From the NCBI RefSeq assembly GCF_001546485.1, contig NZ_KQ956850.1, positions 2,237-51,663 of the forward strand: a stretch of 49,427 bases of DNA, read 5' to 3'. The notes under the pieces are model-generated. The model was given only the letters and a program-made list of their open reading frames with translations, had not been told where the DNA came from and ran no database searches. Numbering within the stretch: the first letter of the stretch is position 1; each line of letters starts with the position of its first letter. The stretch is from Gardnerella vaginalis (GTDB lineage Bacteria; Actinomycetota; Actinomycetes; Actinomycetales; Bifidobacteriaceae). Shown here in pieces: positions 31,521 to 40,777 of the stretch. The translations under genes were made by a program, and so were the position numbers.

Positions 31521-32861
31521 TCATCCCTTCAACAAAGCCGTGTAAGCAGCCATCGTAATGTAGTTGTACGGCTGGTTGAAGTGAGGCATGAAGAAGATGT
31601 CGCACAAAGCAAGCTCCTTAATAGTAACCTTCTTCTGAATAGCCAGCGAGAACAGGTGAATAGCAGCAGACATATCGTAGTTAGAAGCCAACTGGCAACC
31701 AACAATGACCTTCGTATCCTTCTTGTAAACGATGCGAATCTTCACCTTTGGATTCTCAACTTCCATAAACGCAGGCTTTTGAGTATCCTCAAAATCAACG
31801 TAATCAACGTCCATGCCCTCTTTTTGAGCGGCAGTCAAGCTCAAGCCAGTGCAAACAAGCTTGTAATCGTAGATCATCATTGCGCTAGAACCTTGCACGC
31901 CCTCGGTTTCTACAGGAGTTCCGCAAACGTTGTGACCTGCAATCAAGCCGCTTCGAACGGCGTTAGTAGCGAGCGCAATGTAGTTTACGCGGTCTCGAGC
32001 GTTGTCGTAGATTGTAGCGCAGTCGCCAATTGCGTACACGTCCGGGTCGGAAGTTTGCTGCTTCTTGTCAACGAGGAAAGCGCCGTTAGCATACTGCTTC
32101 AAATGATCCTTACCGAGCGCAACGTTTGGATGGAAGCCAATAGCGCAAATCACCATATCAGCATCGTAAGTGCCTTTGCTTGTTTTAACAGCCTTGACTT
32201 CAGTGTCTCCAACAATCTCCTCAACAGCTTGACCAAGCTCAAACTTAATGCCCTTATCTTCCATAATTTGCTTCAAATTGTTAGAAAACTCTGGGTCAAA
32301 GTATCCGTTAAGGATATGGTCTTCCATGTCAATAAGGGTCACGTTTTTACCAAGACGTTCGAAGGCTTCAGCAAGTTCCACGCCAATGTAGCCGCCGCCA
32401 AGAACCACGACGTTACGGAAATCGCGTTCTTGAAGCTTAGCGATAACAGTTTGCGCATTCTGGAAAAGCTTTACCATTTGCACGTTTTCTAAGTCAATGC
32501 CTTTAATGCGAGGCTTGTTTGGAAGGCTGCCGGTAGCAAGAATCAGCTTGTCGTAAGAATCGTGAATAACAGTGCCGTCTTTAAGTTCGACTGTTACTTC
32601 TTTCTTTGCGTAATCAATGTCAAGAACTTTGCTTTCAAGATTTACCTTAGCGCCTTTTTTAACGAAATCTTCTGGCTTCTGGTAGAACAGTCCGTCACTG
32701 CTTTGAATCTGCTTGCCAATCCACAAAGCCATACCGCAACCAAGGAAGGAAATATTGCTATTTTGATCGTAGATGGTAAGCTCGTTTCCTGGGTAGCTCA
32801 AAATGGTGTTAGCGCAGGCAGTGCCGGCGTGATTTGCGCCAATCTGAATGATCTTCGTCAT
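31521..32861 (-). CDS. nox: NADH oxidase (probably water-forming)
   Basis: The 446-residue flavoprotein has the FAD motif at the start (IIQIGANHAGTACANTIL), with the conserved His near residue 11 and the single redox Cys at residue 42 in SFLGCGMALW. The NADH motif is VVVLGGGYIGVELAEAFERLG and the second FAD motif is DPDVYAIGDCA. These are the features of Nox enzymes that reduce O2 to water through a Cys-sulfenic acid. CoA-disulfide reductases share the layout, so oxidase is the likelier of the two. The enzyme would regenerate NAD and protect against oxygen in an anaerobe. The gene is monocistronic and diverges from pcp. Confidence 0.92.
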   Translation of the reverse strand: MTKIIQIGANHAGTACANTILSYPGNELTIYDQNSNISFLGCGMALWIGKQIQSSDGLFYQKPEDFVKKGAKVNLESKVLDIDYAKKEVTVELKDGTVIHDSYDKLILATGSLPNKPRIKGIDLENVQMVKLFQNAQTVIAKLQERDFRNVVVLGGGYIGVELAEAFERLGKNVTLIDMEDHILNGYFDPEFSNNLKQIMEDKGIKFELGQAVEEIVGDTEVKAVKTSKGTYDADMVICAIGFHPNVALGKDHLKQYANGAFLVDKKQQTSDPDVYAIGDCATIYDNARDRVNYIALATNAVRSGLIAGHNVCGTPVETEGVQGSSAMMIYDYKLVCTGLSLTAAQKEGMDVDYVDFEDTQKPAFMEVENPKVKIRIVYKKDTKVIVGCQLASNYDMSAAIHLFSLAIQKKVTIKELALCDIFFMPHFNQPYNYITMAAYTALLKG

Positions 32862-33217
32862 CGGTAATCTCTTTTCGTCGTTGAATCTAGTTTAATTTTG
32901 TTTATTTCTGTTGAAATTATGGTATGTGCTGTATTAACTACTTTGTTTAATTTACACTGCAGCGTGATGGCACATCTAGCGCACAATCTTATTACATGAA
33001 TGCGAGTCTTACCAATTTTGATTTTGTGCGTGTTGTGTGTGGAGTGTGTGGTTATTTCACAATCTGACTATAACTAATCTTTTTGTGAACATGAATTACG
33101 TAGTAGAATCCTGAAGTTTGTATACTGTTTATATACAGTGACATTCACATATGTACAGTTTTTTGTGATGCGTTTTAATGTTTTAATAAAGTGATATTCG
33201 TATGAAGGGGTATTGTG
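32862..33217. other. divergent intergenic region nox/pcp
   Basis: The 355 bases must hold promoters for both genes. The clearest signal is an inverted repeat at 33119-33139: TGTATA (33119-33124) with TATACA (33132-33137), overlapped by ACTGT (33124-33128) with ACAGT (33135-33139). It could be an operator for pcp. No RNA gene was seen. Confidence 0.45.
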
Positions 33218-33826
33218 ATGCGTATTTTGATTACTGGTTTTACGCCGTTTAATAATGAGTCTATAAATCCATCGTGGGAGATTGCACAATCAGTGCATGC
33301 GCCTGAAGGTGTGGAACTTGTTCGTTTGCAGATTCCTACGGAATTTAACAAAGGTGCGCAAAAAGTTATTGAGAAAATAGAGGAAGTTCACCCTAATGCT
33401 GTGCTTTCATTAGGGCAATTTGGTGGTTCTGCTTGTTTTAACGTTGAGTATGTTGGCATTAACTGTAGAGCTGCGCGTATACCAGATAATAGTGGGTATA
33501 AGCCTTGGTATGAGCCTGTTGTGCAGGATGGTGATGTGGCTTATAAAGCGACTTTGCCAGTTGTGAACATAGTTGATGCTTTAAATAAAGCAAAATTGCC
33601 GGCGTCTGTGTCTTTTTCTGCTGGCGCGTACGTATGCAATGACGTGCTTTACAGTGTTTGTTATTATTGCCAGACTAAAAAATTGCCAATTAAGAGCGGT
33701 TTTATTCACGTTCCGTATTTGCCTGAGCAGGTTCTTGATAAGCCGAGTACGAGTTCTATGAGTTTAGCTGATATGCTTCGAGGTATTGAGATTGCGCTGC
33801 AAGTAATTACGGATGATTGCAAATAA
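33218..33826 (+). CDS. pcp: pyroglutamyl-peptidase I
   Basis: The 202-residue cysteine peptidase removes N-terminal pyroglutamate from peptides. The catalytic triad is visible: E77 in FNVEYVGIN, C140 in SFSAGAYVCND, and H164 in SGFIHVPYLP. The N-terminus RILITGFTPFNNESINPSWE is characteristic. AAGGGG (33205-33210) favours the ATG at 33218 over the GTG at 33215. The length is normal (about 200-215). It stands alone. Confidence 0.97.
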   Translation: MRILITGFTPFNNESINPSWEIAQSVHAPEGVELVRLQIPTEFNKGAQKVIEKIEEVHPNAVLSLGQFGGSACFNVEYVGINCRAARIPDNSGYKPWYEPVVQDGDVAYKATLPVVNIVDALNKAKLPASVSFSAGAYVCNDVLYSVCYYCQTKKLPIKSGFIHVPYLPEQVLDKPSTSSMSLADMLRGIEIALQVITDDCK

Positions 33827-33886
33827 TTACAAGTAATTACTAATGAATAGTGTGAAATTTTGGGGAATAGCCCGAAATTTTATTCT

Positions 33887-34342
33887 CTACGCTCGCTCAA
33901 GCACGCGTTCGATAGCGTTATTTTGCGAAAGAAGATACACGCAATACTGGTTCATGCTTATTCCTTCTGCTTGAGATTGCTCAGCCAACTGCCTGTGTAA
34001 TTCTTTAGGAAGACGTAACTTGAACTGACCTGAATAGTCATTCAGCTCATGGTAAGACGGCTCTTTTATGTTGATTTTACTTTCAAGTGCTGCTTCAAGC
34101 CAAGCCTTTTTAGCATCCTGCGCATTTGCTGCTGCTTCTTGTTCAGAGTCTCCCGAACTTATGCATCCTGGCAAATCGGGGTAGTAGGACACAAATCCGC
34201 CTTCATCTGAATCCTTTACAATCTCCAGCTTATACGATAGTGACATGTAGTAGCTGAGCGTTCTATTTGTTAGTGTTTTGGCGTTGTTTTTGTGAGTGAT
34301 ATTTTTGCTAGCTTTATTTGTTTTAGTCATATTTGATTTCAT
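33887..34342 (-). CDS. hicB: HicB-family antitoxin without hicA
   Basis: The protein has the HicB partial RNase-H-like domain (YKLEIVKDSDEGGFVSYYPDLPGCISSGDSEQEAAANAQDAKKAWL) and a C-terminal ribbon-helix-helix (FKLRLPKELHRQLAEQSQAEGISMNQYCVYLLS). Both the degraded RNase H-like fold and the DNA-binding part are present. The start is uncertain: 34342 gives a Lys/Asn/Thr-rich extension of 32 residues, and ATG 34246 (MSLSYKLEI) fits the family, but neither has a ribosome site. There is no room for a HicA toxin (about 60 residues) on either side. Confidence 0.88.
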   Translation of the reverse strand: MKSNMTKTNKASKNITHKNNAKTLTNRTLSYYMSLSYKLEIVKDSDEGGFVSYYPDLPGCISSGDSEQEAAANAQDAKKAWLEAALESKINIKEPSYHELNDYSGQFKLRLPKELHRQLAEQSQAEGISMNQYCVYLLSQNNAIERVLERA

Positions 34343-34456
34343 ATTCTGCTGATTTTTAAAAGTTTCATAAAAGTATAAATGGTGTTATATGTGGTGTCAA
34401 TGGGTTATCGTATTACAATTTGTTAAATTGCATAAAATAACCCAAAACAGCCACTT

Positions 34457-35158
34457 ATGGTGAAGGTGTGGTATAAAAGTCTTATGTTTTCTAAACGCGC
34501 TATTACCATTTTTGCGGCTGCTGTCGTAACTGCTTTAGCGCTGGGCACGTTGAGTGCTTGCGAGCCGCAGGGTAAAGCTGTGGGGGATACTGGTCGCGCT
34601 GGAGACATAGTTCACGATGGCATAGATATTAATGACATTCATTTGTTGGTAATTGGTTCTAGATCAGCAGCTCTCGATGCTGAGATTATCCAAAAGTGTA
34701 AGATGGCGAATTTAAGCGCTTCATACGTGTCGGTGTCAAATATAAATAATCCGAACGAGGCAGCTCAGCAATCTGTTCGCGCTGCAAGTGAACAACCTGT
34801 TTCATTAATACTTATAAACGCGCTCGACGTAACAAGCGTTGACGATCCGCATAATGCTAATGATCAACTCAATAAAAAAGAGAACAAACAGCTCAATAAA
34901 ATCGCGCGCAATAAACAAAACGAAAGCGAAGCATGGATTTCAGCGCTGCAATACGTGCGTTACGCTGGAGTGCCAGTTGCGTTAATAAATCCTGTAAAAG
35001 CACCCAAAGACGCAACTTTATATGCTGCAATATTGCGAGTTGGGGTTGGGGATATTTCGCATAATTTAGCGCCTGAGCGGTCATCTTTGCTCAGCATTGT
35101 TCGCGCAATAATCGACAATACTCCACACGGTAGGGAAGTGATTATACATGACAAGTAA
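34457..35158 (+). CDS. lipoprotein of unknown function upstream of a P-type ATPase
   Basis: The N-terminus carries a lipoprotein signal: FSKRAITIFAAAVVTALALGTLSAC, with the lipobox LSAC. An ATG at 34484 would start the signal directly, while 34457 adds nine residues; neither has a good ribosome site. The mature part (INDIHLLVIGSRSAALDAEIIQKCKMANLSASYVSVSN, QPVSLILINALDVTS, YAGVPVALINPV) resembles the first lobe of periplasmic sugar-binding/LacI-like folds but is too short (about 190 residues) for two lobes. The gene ends 11 bases inside the P-type ATPase gene, so the two are coupled. Confidence 0.75.
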   Translation: MVKVWYKSLMFSKRAITIFAAAVVTALALGTLSACEPQGKAVGDTGRAGDIVHDGIDINDIHLLVIGSRSAALDAEIIQKCKMANLSASYVSVSNINNPNEAAQQSVRAASEQPVSLILINALDVTSVDDPHNANDQLNKKENKQLNKIARNKQNESEAWISALQYVRYAGVPVALINPVKAPKDATLYAAILRVGVGDISHNLAPERSSLLSIVRAIIDNTPHGREVIIHDK

Positions 35159-37799
35159 TGAACAAAATGCAATAGCGTCTACAGAAAGCAGCAAAAATAA
35201 CGCCATTGCAGCGCTTCCTAAAGTAGAAGTTTCTGGATTGAGCACTGAAGAAGTTGCAGAGGCAGTTTCTCGCGGAGACGTAAATATTACTTCTAAGCAG
35301 ACTTCGCGTTCTTTCATGGATATTGTGCGCGCGAACGTGTTCACATTGTTTAACGCGATTATTTTTACAGCAATGGTAGTTGTGCTTGCAACTGGTTCGT
35401 GGAAGGATGCTGTTTTTGGTGCGGTAATTCTGGTAAATACTGGAATTGGCATTGTGACTGAATTAAAAGCAAAGCGTACGCTTGATAGTCTTTCTATATT
35501 GATCGCAGCTCGCGCAATGGTGCGTAGAGGCGGAGAAAATATTGAGATTGCGCACAAAGATATTGTGCTTGGTGATGTTTTGTGGCTTAGAGCTGGCGAG
35601 CAGGTTCCGGCAGACGTAGAAGTGCTGGAATCGTGGGGCTTGGAAATGGATGAGTCCATGCTCACGGGCGAGTCTGCTACAGTTCGAAAAACCAAAGGTG
35701 ACGACGTTTATTCCGGATCTACTGCAGTTTCTGGAATGGCTTTAACACGTGTTACTGCCGTAGGAGAGCACAGTTATGCGGCAAAATTGGCGGCACAGGC
35801 GAAGGTTTATACCAAAACAATTTCTGACTTAAGCCGTGGAATTAACACGATTTTGAAGTATATGACGATGGTTGTGGTGCCTTTGTGTGTGTTACTTGTG
35901 TGGTCTCAAATGCACAAGGTTGGCGGATTTGTTGAAGCTTGGCAGACTGGTGCTTGGAGGGGAGCTGTTGTTTCTGCTGTTGCAGGCGTTGTTGGTATGA
36001 TTCCAGAAGGGTTGGTGTTACTTACTTCGCTTAATTTTGCGGTGGCTGCTATGCGACTTGCGCGTAAACAAACGTTAGTTCAGGAATTGGAATCTGTAGA
36101 AACCTTAGCGCGCGTAGACTGCTTGAATCTGGACAAAACTGGCACTATAACCGACGGAGGTATTGCATTCGTTGGTGTGGAAAATATAGATAATATTGGC
36201 GTAGAGAATCTGAATAATACTAGTGCAGAAATATCTTTACAAACCAGCTTACAAACCAACCAAGCTTTATTTGACTTATCAAACGAAGAAAATCCAAACG
36301 CAACAGGTGTTGCAATTATGCAAGGGCTTGGCGCTCAAGGAGTCGCAGCTAGTGAGCATATATCTAACCGCCTTCCATTCTCTTCTGCTAGAAAGTGGAG
36401 TGCTGTGCAATATGCGCAAAGTAGTGGAGAGCATGAAACTTGGTATATGGGTGCTCCGGAAGTATTGCTCAGCGCGATTAATTATGTAGATTCCAATGAA
36501 CTCTTAGCGAAAGTTAATTCTTATGCTGAGCAGGGTGAGCGCGTTCTGCTTCTTGCGAAAGTAAGTAGCGAAGTAAGTAGTGCTGTAAGTAGCGTCGAAA
36601 ATAGCGAAGTAAATAGCGTCACAGAAACAGATAAAACTTTTGGCGATTCTCCTACTATTTGCTCCGCTGCTCAGCCTGTTGCTTTAGTTCGCTGCTCTGA
36701 GCGTATTCGTGAAGATGCGCGTAAAACGCTCGAATGGTTCCGTGAGCAGGGCGTGCGCTGCCGTGTAATTTCGGGAGATAATCCTACAACTGTTGCGGCT
36801 GTTGCTGCAAAAGTTGGATTAACAGGAGATCGCAAGCCTGTTGCAATGGACGCTAGAAAACTGCCAGAAGATATTAACGAATTGGCTAAAGTGCTTGAAA
36901 ATGTGGATGTGCTTGGTCGTGTGCTTCCTCATCAAAAGAAGGCAATTGTTCAGGCGCTTCATACTCAGGGCCATGTGGTTGCTATGACTGGTGACGGCGT
37001 GAACGATACTTTGGCTCTTAAAGAAGCTGATTTAGGCGTTGCTATGGGCAATGCTGCTCCCGCTGCAAAAGCTGTAGCTCAAGTGGTTCTTGTTGATTCA
37101 CGATTCTCGCATTTGCCGGATGTTGTAGCTCGCGGTAGGCAAGTAATGGCAAATATGGAACGTGTGGCTGGCTTGTTCCTTGTAAAAACTGTATATTCTG
37201 CGCTTATTTCTGCAGGAGTCGTGCTTCTATCGTTGCACTTCCCGTATTTGCCTCGTCACATTACTTATATTGGTTCTTTAACTATTGGTATTCCAGCATT
37301 TTTGCTCGCTCTTGCTCCTAATACTCGTAGATACATTCCAGGTTTCTTGAAGCGAGTTGTTCGTTTTGCTGTTCCTAGCGGATTTGCTATAGCTACTTCT
37401 GTGCTCGCTACTGCTGTTATAGCTCCTCGCGTTTTGGGATTGAATCTTGACGAAGATACAGAAAATAGTTTGAAAGCTTCTCGCTTTATTGTTTCAAGCG
37501 TGCAAGCACTTGCAACTACTCGTAGTATTTGTTCCGTAATCGTATTTGTTCTTGGCATACTCGTACTTGCAAGCGTTGCTAAACCTTTGCGCTCGTGGAG
37601 GGGGATTATGGTTGCGCTATTTGCTGCAGCTGGAGTTGCTGGAGCTTTTATACCGTTTACTGCAAAATTCTTTGAACTTCACGTGCCGACTGCAGGAAGT
37701 GCATTTATTGCAATGCTCGTAGCTGTTGTTTTAGCTGTACTCTTGTGGTTTGTATGCGTGAGCTTAGCAAACTTATTGTCTCAACAAAGCAAGAAGTGA
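35148..37799 (+). CDS. cation-transporting P-type ATPase (CtpE-like)
   Basis: The 883-residue pump has all P-type motifs: TGES at 173-176 (actuator), the phosphorylated Asp329 in DKTGT, a PEGL motif at 286 in helix 4 (MIPEGLVLLTSLNFA), and TGDGVND from 614. About ten helices are visible. The PEGL-V form with MIPEGLVLLTS recalls the actinobacterial CtpE group, which has been linked to calcium uptake. The ion is thus a guess from the family. Within the nucleotide-binding domain is a low-complexity insertion (SSEVSSAVSSVENSEVNSVTETDK) encoded by AGTAGCGAAGTA-type repeats. GGGAAG lies 9 bases before the ATG. Confidence 0.9.
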   Translation: MTSNEQNAIASTESSKNNAIAALPKVEVSGLSTEEVAEAVSRGDVNITSKQTSRSFMDIVRANVFTLFNAIIFTAMVVVLATGSWKDAVFGAVILVNTGIGIVTELKAKRTLDSLSILIAARAMVRRGGENIEIAHKDIVLGDVLWLRAGEQVPADVEVLESWGLEMDESMLTGESATVRKTKGDDVYSGSTAVSGMALTRVTAVGEHSYAAKLAAQAKVYTKTISDLSRGINTILKYMTMVVVPLCVLLVWSQMHKVGGFVEAWQTGAWRGAVVSAVAGVVGMIPEGLVLLTSLNFAVAAMRLARKQTLVQELESVETLARVDCLNLDKTGTITDGGIAFVGVENIDNIGVENLNNTSAEISLQTSLQTNQALFDLSNEENPNATGVAIMQGLGAQGVAASEHISNRLPFSSARKWSAVQYAQSSGEHETWYMGAPEVLLSAINYVDSNELLAKVNSYAEQGERVLLLAKVSSEVSSAVSSVENSEVNSVTETDKTFGDSPTICSAAQPVALVRCSERIREDARKTLEWFREQGVRCRVISGDNPTTVAAVAAKVGLTGDRKPVAMDARKLPEDINELAKVLENVDVLGRVLPHQKKAIVQALHTQGHVVAMTGDGVNDTLALKEADLGVAMGNAAPAAKAVAQVVLVDSRFSHLPDVVARGRQVMANMERVAGLFLVKTVYSALISAGVVLLSLHFPYLPRHITYIGSLTIGIPAFLLALAPNTRRYIPGFLKRVVRFAVPSGFAIATSVLATAVIAPRVLGLNLDEDTENSLKASRFIVSSVQALATTRSICSVIVFVLGILVLASVAKPLRSWRGIMVALFAAAGVAGAFIPFTAKFFELHVPTAGSAFIAMLVAVVLAVLLWFVCVSLANLLSQQSKK

Positions 37800-37827
37800 A
37801 CAATCTAACATATTTCTAACGCAATTA

Positions 37828-39381
37828 GTGTGTCGTAGCGAGATTGAGAATGCTTACAATAGATACGTGTTCAGTATTTTAGAAATGTTTTCAGTTGGAG
37901 TTGGTCCTAGTTCTTCGCATACGGTTGGTCCTATGCGTGCAGCTTATGCGTTCGTTACTTCATTACAACAAAGCGGTAATCTTAAAAAAGTTGCGCACGT
38001 AAAAGTGACGCTTTATGGCTCATTGTCTCTAACCGGTCTTGGTCACGGAACTGATCGTGCTTGTGTTGCAGGGCTTGAAGGAAATCTTCCCGACAATGTA
38101 AATACTAACCATATGCTTACAATTCGTGAAGAATGTCAAAAAACTGAAGCATTGACGCTTGCTGGAGAGCATACAATTGCTTTTGATTACGATAAAGACG
38201 TAATTTTTGAAAAATGGAAGCGTATGGTTGTGCATCCTAACGGAATGCGTTTTGTCGCAACGGATGTTGACGGAAATAACATTGATGAGCAAGTATGGTA
38301 TTCAATTGGCGGCGGATTTGTGCGTCAAGGTCATGCAGACGACGCAATGGTTGGGTTGCATGAGCGAGTCACTGAGCAGGATGAAAATAACGCAAATAAG
38401 AGTGATATAAGCGAAAGTAATAGCGAAAGTAATAGCAAAAATACAGAAAGCATTTCAAAACAAACAAAAGATTCCACGGTACCATATCCTTTTACTTCTT
38501 GCGACGAGCTTATAAATATTTGTCGCGAAAAGCATATGTCAATAAGCGATGTTGTGTGGCAAAACGAGCTTGCATTGCATGAAGGTGATGCCGACTACGT
38601 ACGTAACTATTTGTTACACGTTTGGAATGTTATGAGCAAATGTGTCGAAAATGGCTGTAATTCAAAGCAGGCGATTTTGCCAGGCGGGTTGGATGTGCCT
38701 CGCAGAGCGCCTCGCATGTATGAGCGTCTTGCAGCGAACTCAGACATGCTTCGCAATAATCGTAGACGTGCAGATGCGGCTTTGGAAACTTCGGATTCTG
38801 CATGGGTAAATCTTTTTGCGCTTGCAGTGAGCGAAGAGAATGCTGGTGGTGGACGTATTGTTACTGCTCCAACGAATGGTTCTGCAGGCATTATTCCTGC
38901 GGTATTACAGTATTACTGGCGATTTGTTGATTCTGCTGATGAAGATGGAATTGTACGTTTTTTGCTTGCTGCTGGTGCTGTTGGCTACTTATTTAAGCGC
39001 AATGCTTCGATTTCGGGTGCTGAAGTTGGTTGCCAAGGTGAAGTGGGTTCAGCCTGTTCAATGGCTGCAGCAGGACTATGTGAAGTATTAGGTGGTACTC
39101 CTGAGCAGGTTGAAAATGCTGCAGAAATCGGCATAGAGCATCATTTAGGATTGACTTGTGATCCGGTTGGTGGATTAGTACAAATTCCGTGCATTGAGCG
39201 TAATGCTATGGCTGCGAATACTGCAATTAACGCTGTACGCATGGCCATGCTGGGGGACGGTTCGCATATGGTAAGTCTTGACCAGGCGATTAAGACGATG
39301 AAAGAAACTGGTCATGATATGATGTCGAAATATCGAGAAACCTCAAAAGGTGGATTAGCTGTTAACGTTGTTGAATGCTAA
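37828..39381 (+). CDS. sdaA: L-serine ammonia-lyase, iron-sulfur type, single chain
   Basis: The 517-residue enzyme deaminates serine to pyruvate and ammonia. The beta part starts with FSVGVGPSSSHTVGPMRAA, the alpha part carries ENAGGGRIVTAPTNGSAGIIPAVL and GAEVGCQGEVGSACSMAAAGLCEVLGG. Cys residues there and in LTCDPVGGLVQIPCIERN are placed as the 4Fe-4S ligands. The two domains are linked by about 50 residues rich in Asn, Ser and Glu (NKSDISESNSESNSKNTES), longer than in typical SdaA. The start is uncertain: GTG 37828 lacks a ribosome site, and GTG 37867 would give VFSILEMFSVG, closer to family starts. Confidence 0.95.
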   Translation: MCRSEIENAYNRYVFSILEMFSVGVGPSSSHTVGPMRAAYAFVTSLQQSGNLKKVAHVKVTLYGSLSLTGLGHGTDRACVAGLEGNLPDNVNTNHMLTIREECQKTEALTLAGEHTIAFDYDKDVIFEKWKRMVVHPNGMRFVATDVDGNNIDEQVWYSIGGGFVRQGHADDAMVGLHERVTEQDENNANKSDISESNSESNSKNTESISKQTKDSTVPYPFTSCDELINICREKHMSISDVVWQNELALHEGDADYVRNYLLHVWNVMSKCVENGCNSKQAILPGGLDVPRRAPRMYERLAANSDMLRNNRRRADAALETSDSAWVNLFALAVSEENAGGGRIVTAPTNGSAGIIPAVLQYYWRFVDSADEDGIVRFLLAAGAVGYLFKRNASISGAEVGCQGEVGSACSMAAAGLCEVLGGTPEQVENAAEIGIEHHLGLTCDPVGGLVQIPCIERNAMAANTAINAVRMAMLGDGSHMVSLDQAIKTMKETGHDMMSKYRETSKGGLAVNVVEC

Positions 39382-39644
39382 TTTGTGATTACGAGTGATA
39401 TTTACATGAAGTTATGCACAATATATTATATGTATGTGCGACCGTAATGATTCAGTGCTAATCTAGGACAGGTTAATCTCAGAAGTATTAATCTCAGTGG
39501 TGCTTGCTGGTTTGGTTACTTACAAATCTGGAGAAGTGCTCATGTAGTAATGCAGGATGTGGCTATGAAATTTTTATGTAGTCACCTATGCAGATGTTAT
39601 ACTATTTCAGATTATACTGTTTGGAAGTTTGTAAAGGAGGCAAT
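39382..39644. other. intergenic DNA with TAATCT direct repeats
   Basis: TTAATCTCAG occurs at 39473-39482 and 39488-39497, with a further TAATCT near 39459, at roughly 15-base spacing. It lies upstream of the FKBP gene and might be a binding site array. Nothing else is seen. Confidence 0.4.
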
Positions 39645-40052
39645 ATGGCACAGGATATGCCAGAAGTGATTGCAGAATTTGGCACGACGCCAACGGTGAC
39701 GTTCCCAGCATCTGAACCGCCAGCTGGGCTAAAAGTTGTTGAGTTGGTTGAAGGTAATGGTCCAGTGGTTCGTGCTGGTGACACCGTAACTGTGAATTAT
39801 CACGGCGTTGTTTGGGGTGCTGAGCAGCCGTTTGATTCTAGCTTTGCTCGCCATACTCCAGCTAGCTTTGGTATTGGTGTTGGTCAAGTAATTCAGGGTT
39901 GGGATCGCACGGTTCCAGGACATAATGTTGGCTCTCGCTTACTGATTTCGATTCCACCTGAGTATGGCTACGGTTCTCGTGGTGTTCCGCAGGCAGGCAT
40001 TGGTGGTGGTGATACCTTAGTGTTTGTTGTTGATATTATTTCAACTCGTTAA
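39645..40052 (+). CDS. FKBP-type peptidyl-prolyl isomerase
   Basis: The 135-residue protein starts at ATG 39645, five bases after AAAGGAGG; the frame can open at 39588 but without such a site. The FKBP core is complete: VRAGDTVTVNYHGVVWGAEQPFDSSFARHTPASFGIGVGQVIQGWDRTVPGHNVGSRLLISIPPEYGYGSRG. The active-site W, the Y-H-G strand and the PPEYGYG loop are present. It catalyses proline isomerisation in the cytoplasm (no signal peptide). It is followed by greA 88 bases on, possibly as one transcript. Confidence 0.95.
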   Translation: MAQDMPEVIAEFGTTPTVTFPASEPPAGLKVVELVEGNGPVVRAGDTVTVNYHGVVWGAEQPFDSSFARHTPASFGIGVGQVIQGWDRTVPGHNVGSRLLISIPPEYGYGSRGVPQAGIGGGDTLVFVVDIISTR

Positions 40053-40140
40053 TGAAGCGTATTTATTTATTTGTGAATATGGATTATTGCTCGTATAGAG
40101 TTTGTATCCTTATAGGAGATCGTTGGATAAGGAGGTAACA

Positions 40141-40620
40141 ATGGCTGAAGAAAAAACTATTCTGCTTACGCAGGAAGCGTACGATAAATTAAAAGAAGAG
40201 TTAGCGCATCGTGAAGGTGAATATCGCGATGAAATTACTGAGCGAATCGCTGCAGCTCGTGCTGAAGGTGATTTGTCGGAAAACGGTGGCTATCAAGCTG
40301 CACGTGAAGAGCAAGGTAAGAATGAAGGACGCATTAATGAGCTTATTGTGAAGCTTCGTAATGCGAAGATTCTTGAAGCTCCTAAGGATGGCAGTGTTGG
40401 TAATGGATCATTAGTAACACTGGAACTGGCTGGCCGTGAGATGACCTATGTTCTTGGTTCTCGAGATATTGCTGTTGCTACAGAGTACGATGTTATTAGC
40501 CCTGAGTCGCCAATTGGTGCAGCAATTATGGGTGCTCATACTGGAGATACTGTTAGCTATGCGGCTCCAAATGGACGTGAAATTTCAGTGACAATTAAGG
40601 ATTCGCATCCACTTGCGTAA
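40141..40620 (+). CDS. greA: transcription elongation factor GreA
   Basis: GreA rescues backtracked RNA polymerase by stimulating RNA cleavage. The 159-residue protein has the N-terminal coiled coil with the acidic tip ARAEGDLSENGGYQAAREEQ and the C-terminal FKBP-like domain ending in GREISVTIKDSH. AAGGAGG lies five to six bases before the ATG at 40141; an earlier in-frame ATG at 40102 is rejected. Length and motifs are standard. Confidence 0.96.
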   Translation: MAEEKTILLTQEAYDKLKEELAHREGEYRDEITERIAAARAEGDLSENGGYQAAREEQGKNEGRINELIVKLRNAKILEAPKDGSVGNGSLVTLELAGREMTYVLGSRDIAVATEYDVISPESPIGAAIMGAHTGDTVSYAAPNGREISVTIKDSHPLA

Positions 40621-40742
40621 GTAAGTTTCATAATCTTGCCAAGATGCTTTGCTGTATTTTGTCGTTAACGTTAGTTTGTGTGTTATTTTTTCAATAAGAG
40701 CAGATTATAGTTAATTTTGCAGTAGCTGAGGTAAGTATTGTT

Positions 40743-40777
40743 CTCCCCACCTAATTCGTGTGTGAATAGGTGGGGAG
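40743..40777 (+). terminator. terminator downstream of greA
   Basis: CTCCCCACCTA (40743-40753) pairs with TAGGTGGGGAG (40767-40777). A further TTC/GAA pairing follows across a bulged A. ATTTCTTT follows. The stem is strong though the T-run is short, and it lies 120 bases after greA. Confidence 0.8.

Noticed and set aside
36223-36489. 88-residue ORF inside the P-type ATPase gene
   Set aside because: It is a shadow frame over the nucleotide-binding domain. The P-type ATPase is intact across it.
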